This document shows positions 59,562 to 64,000 of a stretch of 64,000 bases of DNA, one piece after another. Numbering within the stretch: the stretch's first letter is position 1; every line of letters starts with the position of its first letter. The position numbers and the translations under genes are program-made. The stretch comes from Trebonia kvetii. Its GTDB lineage: Bacteria > Actinomycetota > Actinomycetes > Streptosporangiales > Streptosporangiaceae. The stretch spans positions 310,001 through 374,000 of the forward strand of contig NZ_RPFW01000007.1 in the NCBI RefSeq assembly GCF_007827045.1, read 5' to 3'. Below the pieces are notes generated by a model that saw only the letters and a list, made by a program, of their open reading frames with translations, had not been told where the DNA came from and did not search any database.

Positions 59562-59682
59562 GACCGTCGATGCTGTGACGCGTGATGTGCGTGGTTCCAC
59601 TTGTGTACGTGCTGGCCCGTGTGGTCAGATCGGCTAGTGATTTGCAAGGTTGGTTCGATGGCAAAGGCTGGGAAGACTTCGC

Positions 59683-60009
59683 ATGACTAGCAGGACACCG
59701 CTTGCGATACCTGTCACCGCGATGGCGCATGTTTGCGCTCGCGTGGACGCGCTCTTGGGCCTGGGGGCACGGGTCGACAACGAATGGGCGTGGTACATCT
59801 GGCCGACAGCGGAGGCCGCGTGGGACCGGGAGGGAAAGCTACTCCTCATCGCCGCCGATGAGGAGTGCCTGCCGGAGGACTTCAAGTCCGTTTGCGATCT
59901 CCTGCGGGACGCGGGTTGGATGCGAGGCCACCCCGAGTATGACGACATCGGCGAACCGACCCACGACCAGCCGAATCATGTGTGGACCTGGGTACTTAGG
60001 TGCCCCTAG
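59683..60009 (+). CDS. Phage-type hypothetical protein
   Basis: A 108-residue protein of unknown function. It is acidic and Trp-rich (NEWAWYIWPTAEAAWDREGK; DQPNHVWTWVLRC) and has no transmembrane segment. ATG 59683 follows GGGAAG; an earlier TTG at 59650 would add 11 residues. It stands alone between terminator-flanked gaps, so it is probably its own transcript. Confidence 0.6.
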   Translation: MTSRTPLAIPVTAMAHVCARVDALLGLGARVDNEWAWYIWPTAEAAWDREGKLLLIAADEECLPEDFKSVCDLLRDAGWMRGHPEYDDIGEPTHDQPNHVWTWVLRCP

Positions 60010-60026
60010 TTAATCGTTAAACTAAC

Positions 60027-60058
60027 GCCCCCCGGCCGCCAGCCGGGGGGCTTTTTTT
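60027..60058 (+). terminator. Rho-independent terminator
   Basis: GCCCCCCGGC and GCCGGGGGGC form a perfect 10-base stem with a 5-base loop, followed by seven Ts. It lies 18 bases after the preceding stop codon. Confidence 0.93.
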
Positions 60059-60105
60059 GCCCTGAGCAGACATCGGGAATCTTCTATCCCCGCTGGCCAC
60101 GTGGC

Positions 60106-60120
60106 GATTGAGCCTGTATC
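60106..60120 (+). promoter_or_regulatory. Phage-region 15-base motif, copy 3
   Basis: GATTGAGCCTGTATC, an exact match to GATTGAG(A/C)CTGTATC, 48 bases upstream of the DUF7574-like gene and just after a terminator. Confidence 0.55.
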
Positions 60121-60167
60121 ATAGAACATGTGATCCAGAATTACACCGATGTAGTTCGGGGGGCCTG

Positions 60168-60620
60168 ATGGGCTGGTCAACCCCCGACGTTTACAACCAG
60201 CCGGAGGCGTTCGGGCTAGAGATCGTGGCGACGGTCGAAGACGAGTACGCGTCGTACTCGTTCACCACCTTCGTCATCCTGCGCGACCCTGCGACCGGCG
60301 AAGTCTTCTACGCGAGTGACAGCGGGTGCTCTTGCCCGTCTCCGTTCGAGGACTACACGTCCCGCGAGTCGCTGGCCGTTGCCCGGTCAGGCCAGGAGCT
60401 TCACAACGCCCTTGACGAATGGGTGCGTGACAACACCTGGAATGACGACGCCGAGCACCGCTTCCCATCCGCGGCCGAGGCTCACGCGAAGATCGCGGAC
60501 CTTCGGTTCGCCGTTCAGGGCCAGGTGGTCACCGACTCCGGAGAACTGACCGCCGGAGGCAACGACCTTCGCGCCGCCATCATGGCGGCGGCTAGGAACT
60601 CCGTTGTCCGCGCCGTCTGA
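60168..60620 (+). CDS. DUF7574-like phage protein
   Basis: A 150-residue protein of a family common in actinophages and actinomycete mobile elements. Landmarks are the N-terminal WSTPDVYNQPEAFGLEIVAT, SYSFTTFVILRDPATGEVFY and the cysteine-containing DSGCSCPSPFEDY. Function is unknown. ATG 60168 has a run of six Gs upstream. It overlaps the next gene start by 17 bases, the usual packing of a phage operon. Confidence 0.7.
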   Translation: MGWSTPDVYNQPEAFGLEIVATVEDEYASYSFTTFVILRDPATGEVFYASDSGCSCPSPFEDYTSRESLAVARSGQELHNALDEWVRDNTWNDDAEHRFPSAAEAHAKIADLRFAVQGQVVTDSGELTAGGNDLRAAIMAAARNSVVRAV

Positions 60621-60801
60621 GCCGCGCCGTACGCGGTCCTACTCCCAGATCTCCCAGTACGGGCAGTGCCCGCGTCAGTTCCAGCTACAGCGCATCGTCC
60701 GCGTTCCGCGGGTGCCCGCCTGGTACTTCCCTGGCGGCACGGCCGTCCACGCCACGATCGAGCGCTACCTGCGCGAGTCCCTTAAGGACGGCAATGGCTG
60801 A
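60604..60801 (+). CDS. N-terminal piece of a split PD-(D/E)XK (RecB/Cas4-like) nuclease
   Basis: A 65-residue product that looks only like the start of a RecB-family exonuclease: RSYSQISQYGQCPRQFQLQR carries the first cysteine of the iron-sulfur cluster, and YFPGGTAVHATIERYL is the GTAxH motif. It then ends at TGA 60801, before any catalytic residue. The rest of the enzyme is encoded at 60992-61696, after two tiny genes. TTG 60604 is the start, overlapping the upstream gene. Confidence 0.72.
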   Translation: MSAPSEPRRTRSYSQISQYGQCPRQFQLQRIVRVPRVPAWYFPGGTAVHATIERYLRESLKDGNG

Positions 60802-60871
60802 CGACGATGACGACGACTGGGCCGGTCCCGGCTTCACCAAGCCCTACGTAGAACAGGACGACGACGAGTGA
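60794..60871 (+). CDS. 25-residue acidic peptide
   Basis: ATG 60794 starts MADDDDDDWAGPGFTKPYVE and the peptide ends QDDDE at TGA 60871. It overlaps the nuclease N-terminal piece by 8 bases and the following small gene by 4 (GTGA), so it is tightly coupled in both directions. No family known to me. Confidence 0.45.
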   Translation: MADDDDDDWAGPGFTKPYVEQDDDE

Positions 60872-61002
60872 AGATCTTCCGCAAACTCCGCAAGCGCTGC
60901 AAGCACTGCCGCGAGCTGATCATGAGCGACGGTTACGGCGAGCCGGTCCACAGCGACACGAACCGCTACGCGTGCAAAGAGGGCGACACCCTTGCCGAGT
61001 GA
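60868..61002 (+). CDS. 44-residue zinc-ribbon-like peptide
   Basis: GTG 60868 opens VKIFRKLRKRCKHCRELIMS and the peptide continues DGYGEPVHSDTNRYACKEGD to TGA 61002. C-x-x-C, a His and a later Cys could bind zinc. It overlaps the acidic peptide (GTGA) and the start of the nuclease C-terminal part. Probably a real small phage gene, because of this packing. Confidence 0.5.
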   Translation: MKIFRKLRKRCKHCRELIMSDGYGEPVHSDTNRYACKEGDTLAE

Positions 61003-61696
61003 CTTCGACGTTGAGGCCGTCTTTGCGGAGGAGTTCACCAGGGCCATCGCGGAGGAGTCGGCTAAGTCCGGCTACCGGCCGGACCAATTCCAGCTCGGCG
61101 GGCGGTGGAACGACCAGGGCGAGGACTTCTGGCGGGAGAACGGGCCGCAGTGGGCGGCCAACTTCATCCACTGGTACGAGCGACAGACGGATGTGGGGGT
61201 CTGGATCGCTCCGGACGGGCGCCCGGCCATCGAGCTTGACTTGACGGCCGACTTCGGGGACGTGCCCGTCCGGGGGGTCATAGACCTCGTGCTGACCTTC
61301 GGGAAGGTTAACCCGGCACTGGTGGTGACCGACATTAAGTCGGGCTCCACGTACCCGGACAGCGCCCGGCAGCTCGCCATCGGCGCTGGCCTGATCGAGC
61401 AGAACTTCGGCATCCGTCCGCGCTACGGCGCGTTCTTCATGGCCCGCGGTACCGGCCGGACGACTAAGACGTACTTCCAGCCCGTAATTGAGATGGACGG
61501 CGCGGCTAACAGCGTGCCCTACCTCGGCGGTGAGTTCGCGTTCTTCGATCTCTCCGCTAACTCCGGGAACTACCCCGCGCACCCCGGCGACCACTGCCGC
61601 CGATGCCCGGTGGCCCATGCGTGTGTCGAGCGCGGCGGCCATGAGGCCGCACGTTACGACCCGAACTATCCGACGCCGCTAAGGCGAACCAAGTAA
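60992..61696 (+). CDS. Catalytic piece of a split PD-(D/E)XK (RecB/Cas4-like) nuclease
   Basis: A 234-residue protein carrying the rest of a phage RecB-family exonuclease. The active site is visible as Asp in VRGVIDLVLTF and D-x-K in VVTDIKSGS, with a QxxIG-type motif in ARQLAIGAGL. Three cluster cysteines lie at the end in GDHCRRCPVAHACVERGG. The fourth cysteine and the N-terminal helices are in the separate product at 60604. TTG 60992 is the start. The full enzyme would be needed to hold a 4Fe-4S cluster. Confidence 0.82.
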   Translation: MPSDFDVEAVFAEEFTRAIAEESAKSGYRPDQFQLGGRWNDQGEDFWRENGPQWAANFIHWYERQTDVGVWIAPDGRPAIELDLTADFGDVPVRGVIDLVLTFGKVNPALVVTDIKSGSTYPDSARQLAIGAGLIEQNFGIRPRYGAFFMARGTGRTTKTYFQPVIEMDGAANSVPYLGGEFAFFDLSANSGNYPAHPGDHCRRCPVAHACVERGGHEAARYDPNYPTPLRRTK

Positions 61697-61728
61697 CCCA
61701 CTGATCCGGAAGGGATTGGTCTTAACGC

Positions 61729-62148
61729 ATGTCCATTACTGAAACCTACGACTCCCCTGCCGCCCTTGAGGCGGCCGTGCTCCCCGAGCCTGAGGAGCCC
61801 CTGTCGGTGTCGTTCAAGACCCAGCGCGGGACGTTGATCAGCGTCCGCGGCCGGAACGCTCCGGAGTGGGCTGACCGGCTCGCCATGATCTCCGCGCCGA
61901 TCGGCGAGGAGGGCGAATCGGTCCTCGACATGATCGCCGCGATTGACGCCACACTCGCTGGCAGCTCCGCCAGCTCGGACAGCGCCCCGTTCAACGGCGG
62001 CCAGCAGCAGCAGGAGGTCACCCCTCCCTGCCCCGACTGCGGCGGGCGCACGGAGAAGCGCGAGGGCACCAGCAAGAGCACCGGCAAGCCCTACAAGGGC
62101 TTCTTCTGCTCGGTCAACCGGGACCACAAGCCGAACTTCGTTCGCTAG
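61729..62148 (+). CDS. Phage protein with C-terminal zinc ribbon
   Basis: A 139-residue protein. The N-terminal 85 residues include SVSFKTQRGTLISVRGRNAP; a Gln/Ser-rich linker follows; the end is a zinc ribbon with CPDCGGRTEKREG and a later FFCSVNRDHKPNF. Proteins of this layout are usually encoded beside the RecB-like nuclease in actinophages and are thought to bind DNA. ATG 61729 has GGAAGGG upstream, 32 bases after the nuclease stop. Confidence 0.65.
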   Translation: MSITETYDSPAALEAAVLPEPEEPLSVSFKTQRGTLISVRGRNAPEWADRLAMISAPIGEEGESVLDMIAAIDATLAGSSASSDSAPFNGGQQQQEVTPPCPDCGGRTEKREGTSKSTGKPYKGFFCSVNRDHKPNFVR

Positions 62149-62171
62149 CAGTTCGGGATCAGGGATAAGTC

Positions 62172-62193
62172 GGCCCCCGCTTCGGCGGGGGCC
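62172..62193 (+). terminator. Hairpin, weak terminator
   Basis: GGCCCCCGC and GCGGGGGCC form a perfect 9-base stem with a TTCG tetraloop between two phage genes; no T-run follows. Confidence 0.6.
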
Positions 62194-62215
62194 GCTCCCG
62201 TCTAAGGGGAAATTA

Positions 62216-62575
62216 ATGAGGATTCTTGTTACCGGCTCCCGTGACTGGGATGACGCAGCGGCCATTGACGAAGCCATTAAGGATGCCACGCAAGGCATTT
62301 CCTGGCACAAGGTCACCATCGTAGTTGGCGATTGCCCAACGGGCGCCGACCGTCTCGCTGACCAATGGGCACTTGAGCGCGAGGTCGACGTTGAGCGCCA
62401 CCGCGCCGCGTGGAACACGTATGGCCGGGCCGCTGGCCCGATCCGCAATCTCCAGATGGTCAACTGCGGGGCCGATCTCTGCCTTGCATTCATTAGGAAC
62501 GGCTCTCGCGGCGCCTCCGGCTGCGCCGACTATGCGGAGGCTAAGGGGATTCTCGTTAGGAGGTTTACGGCGTAA
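62216..62575 (+). CDS. SLOG-family (DUF2493, YspA/YpsA-related) protein
   Basis: A 119-residue Rossmann-like SLOG protein, a fold that binds nucleotides or nucleotide-derived signals. MRILVTGSRDWDD and the GDCPTGADRLADQWA loop are the family hallmarks. Such proteins occur in phages and in nucleotide-signalling defence or counter-defence systems. ATG 62216 has AGGGGAAA upstream; its TAA overlaps the next ATG by one base. Confidence 0.87.
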   Translation: MRILVTGSRDWDDAAAIDEAIKDATQGISWHKVTIVVGDCPTGADRLADQWALEREVDVERHRAAWNTYGRAAGPIRNLQMVNCGADLCLAFIRNGSRGASGCADYAEAKGILVRRFTA

Positions 62576-62793
62576 TGCCATACGTAAAGCGCAACGTCCG
62601 CGAGGTCGGTAAGTGGGATACGCCGGGTCAGGCGGAAGCGCAGTTCTCTAAGTTCGCCGAATGTCTCGATGATTCAACCCTGGCGGACCTCACTCGGATC
62701 ACCATGCTTGCTAACGGTGATCGCTCCCTCATGATCCTCGAGGGCATGGCCAGCGCAGCCGAAAGAATACTAAGCGACAGGGAGTTTGAATAA
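62575..62793 (+). CDS. Phage-type hypothetical protein, 72 residues
   Basis: A short protein with an N-terminal basic part (MPYVKRNVREVGKW) and a mostly helical rest. Its ATG overlaps the preceding TAA and its own TAA overlaps the next ATG, so it belongs to a tightly coupled run. No family recognised. Confidence 0.6.
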   Translation: MPYVKRNVREVGKWDTPGQAEAQFSKFAECLDDSTLADLTRITMLANGDRSLMILEGMASAAERILSDREFE

Positions 62794-63053
62794 TGACCTA
62801 CAGCGAAAAGCTCGGCGGCGAGTGGGTTCCGGCTCCCGCCGGATGGCGGGTGCGTTATGACCTTCCGGATGGCGATGTCGAGGAACTCGATGTAGTGGGC
62901 TGGCTCACCGAAGAGGACGGCGAAATTACTCCCCTCGTATGGCACGAGGCAAGTCTCGGCGTCAGGAGATGGATGGATCTTCCCGAGGCCATCTTTGATT
63001 ACCAAGAGCTGCTTGGCCCCAGCCACGGGCAGGGAATTGTGGCCAATGCTTAG
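62793..63053 (+). CDS. Phage-type hypothetical protein, 86 residues
   Basis: A small acidic protein (WVPAPAGWRVRYDLPDGDVE, then LDVVGWLTEEDGE) that resembles short beta-rich phage proteins but lacks a motif I can name. It overlaps its neighbours by one base upstream and by 8 bases downstream. Confidence 0.6.
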   Translation: MTYSEKLGGEWVPAPAGWRVRYDLPDGDVEELDVVGWLTEEDGEITPLVWHEASLGVRRWMDLPEAIFDYQELLGPSHGQGIVANA

Positions 63054-63900
63054 CCTTGCGCAAGCGGCTACCCGCCGCGGCAAATCCGGCCAGCCCCTAC
63101 CGGGGATGTGGCCGGGCCTCGCAAGACGCGAGGCGTTCTTTAACAGGTCCGAACTCGGCCTAGTAGTCGGGCCTCCCTCGGCAGGTAAGTCACTGCTGAT
63201 GATGAACTACGCGGTAAGGGCGCAAGTCCCGACGCTGGCATTCTTCCTTGACAGCGACCGCCTCACGGTCGCGTCCCGGTTCGGGTCAATCCTCACGGGT
63301 GACACCTTCCGGGAAGTTAAGGAAGACATCGACTCGTACAAGGGCGCACTCGACCGGATGGAGAACACGCAGGTTGTGTTCACCGCCGACGACCTTGACG
63401 ACATAAGGCTCCAAGGCGAAGCATTCGAGCAGCGTTACGGGGTTTATCCGTCGCTGGTCATCATCGACAACCTTGGCAACCTCACGTCGGCGATGGGCGA
63501 TGAGTGGGCGCTACTTAAGGCGCTAACGCTCGAGTTCAACAACCTGGCCCATGAGTGGGAGTGCGCCATTGTCGCGGCGCACCACATGACGGACTTGGTT
63601 ACGTGCGAGCCGTTGCAGCGAGACAAGATGCTCGGCAAGGTGAGCCAGTACCCGCGGCTAATCCTTAGCATCGGCTTTAACCCCGCTAACCGTGAGTACA
63701 AGGTCGCGGTGGTCAAGAACAGCTCCGGCCCGTCTGATCCGCAGGCGGCCAATCCTGTTGTCATGTACGCGGACACGTCACGGATGAAACTGTCCGAAGA
63801 CGACCCGCTATGGAGTCCGAGCGGTTCACTTGAGGCGAACCGATATTCCTTGCCCGAAAGTTCTCACTCGGTTGCAAGAGGAGGATGGTCTGCCCTATGA
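63046..63900 (+). CDS. RecA/DnaB-fold AAA ATPase of a phage replication module
   Basis: A 284-residue ATPase of the DnaB/RadA-like RecA fold. Walker A is VVGPPSAGKSLLM, Walker B is LVIIDNLGN, and a conserved AAHHM segment sits where motif 3 would be. It is small for a replicative helicase (about 450), lacking the N-terminal primase-binding domain, so it may be a helicase core or a recombination ATPase. ATG 63046 overlaps the upstream gene; the stop overlaps the next ATG (ATGA at 63897). Confidence 0.8.
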   Translation: MLSLAQAATRRGKSGQPLPGMWPGLARREAFFNRSELGLVVGPPSAGKSLLMMNYAVRAQVPTLAFFLDSDRLTVASRFGSILTGDTFREVKEDIDSYKGALDRMENTQVVFTADDLDDIRLQGEAFEQRYGVYPSLVIIDNLGNLTSAMGDEWALLKALTLEFNNLAHEWECAIVAAHHMTDLVTCEPLQRDKMLGKVSQYPRLILSIGFNPANREYKVAVVKNSSGPSDPQAANPVVMYADTSRMKLSEDDPLWSPSGSLEANRYSLPESSHSVARGGWSAL

Positions 63901-64000
63901 TTGAGACTGTATCCGAGAGGAACACAGAAACGGTTCCGACCCTCAGCCAGCCGAAAGCTGGCAGCTCTGCGGCAGCCCGTCGAAAGGACCGCGAGAGTGA
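63897..64000 (+). CDS. Start of a further phage gene (cut by window edge)
   Basis: ATG 63897 overlaps the preceding TGA and has GAGGAGG upstream. The visible codons read MIETVSERNTETVPTLSQPK and then a basic stretch (AARRKDRES). Too short to assign. The 15-base motif copy 4 (63899-63913) forms its first codons. Confidence 0.5.
   Translation, partial: MIETVSERNTETVPTLSQPKAGSSAAARRKDRES
63899..63913 (+). promoter_or_regulatory. Phage-region 15-base motif, copy 4
   Basis: GATTGAGACTGTATC, an exact match to GATTGAG(A/C)CTGTATC, overlapping the second to sixth codons of the last gene. As this copy is within coding sequence, it could be coincidental or an operator that covers the start site. Confidence 0.45.

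Noticed and set aside
58657..64000. A complete prophage within the window
   Set aside because: Only early-type genes are visible; no integrase, terminase, capsid or tail gene and no attachment site could be identified, so the element type and borders remain open.

Overview
The window is high-GC actinomycete DNA: GTG and TTG starts are common, stop and start codons often overlap as ATGA or GTGA, and it carries a complete Streptomyces-type conservon (cvn) and a mycofactocin-type SDR. Genus cannot be fixed from sequence alone; a Streptosporangiales or Streptomyces relative is plausible. The last 5.4 kb, from about 58.6 kb, differ: tightly packed small genes on one strand, strong intrinsic terminators and an AT-rich patch, which is phage or prophage style.

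Layout. 1-7.2 kb: catabolic genes on the minus strand (FGGY sugar kinase, FMN reductase, zinc alcohol dehydrogenase, SnoaL-like protein, esterase, CmcJ-like protein), interrupted by an intact IS110-family element at 3.3-4.9 kb. 7.3-9.6 kb: a membrane-anchored protein resembling a conjugation ATPase with a degenerate P-loop. 9.7-20.5 kb: carotenoid/stilbene-type dioxygenase with a divergent AraC regulator, flavin reductase, a TPP enzyme coupled to a cyclase, a PQQ-propeller lipoprotein, a VOC protein coupled to an FAD oxidoreductase, a duplicated muconolactone-isomerase-like protein and a double SnoaL protein. This looks like an accessory catabolic cluster whose substrate I cannot name. 20.5-25.7 kb: a minus-strand operon encoding a two-subunit PEP-synthase-like phosphotransferase, an inositol-monophosphatase-type phosphatase, a MetE-like zinc alkyltransferase and dodecin.

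26.7-41.7 kb: an accretion zone. An intact tRNA-Met(CAT) lies at 41.6 kb, and four copies of its 3' half, all in the same orientation, sit at 28.0, 29.8, 33.3 and 34.3 kb. Between them are short cargo segments (mycofactocin SDR; wax ester synthase plus hydrolase; a Phd/RelE-type toxin-antitoxin pair; a two-component system with an ABC exporter) and decayed integrase pieces. This is best read as successive site-specific integrations at one tRNA gene.

41.7-58.4 kb: DUF559 and SRPBCC pseudogenes, a second TPP enzyme, the cvnA-B-C-D operon (histidine kinase, roadblock, DUF742, GTPase), an FHA/zinc-ribbon protein, a collagen-like membrane protein, an acetamidase-family protein, a TPR-AAA+ ATPase, a TPR membrane protein and two VOC proteins. 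Two hairpins 14 kb apart, at 42.8 and 57.3 kb, share a 5' motif and loop while their stems differ by compensatory changes.

58.6-64 kb: phage-type early genes, including a PD-(D/E)XK nuclease split in two around two tiny genes, a SLOG protein and a RecA/DnaB-fold ATPase, with a same-strand 15-base motif repeated four times. No capsid, terminase or phage integrase gene lies inside the window, so whether this is a prophage or another mobile element is open.
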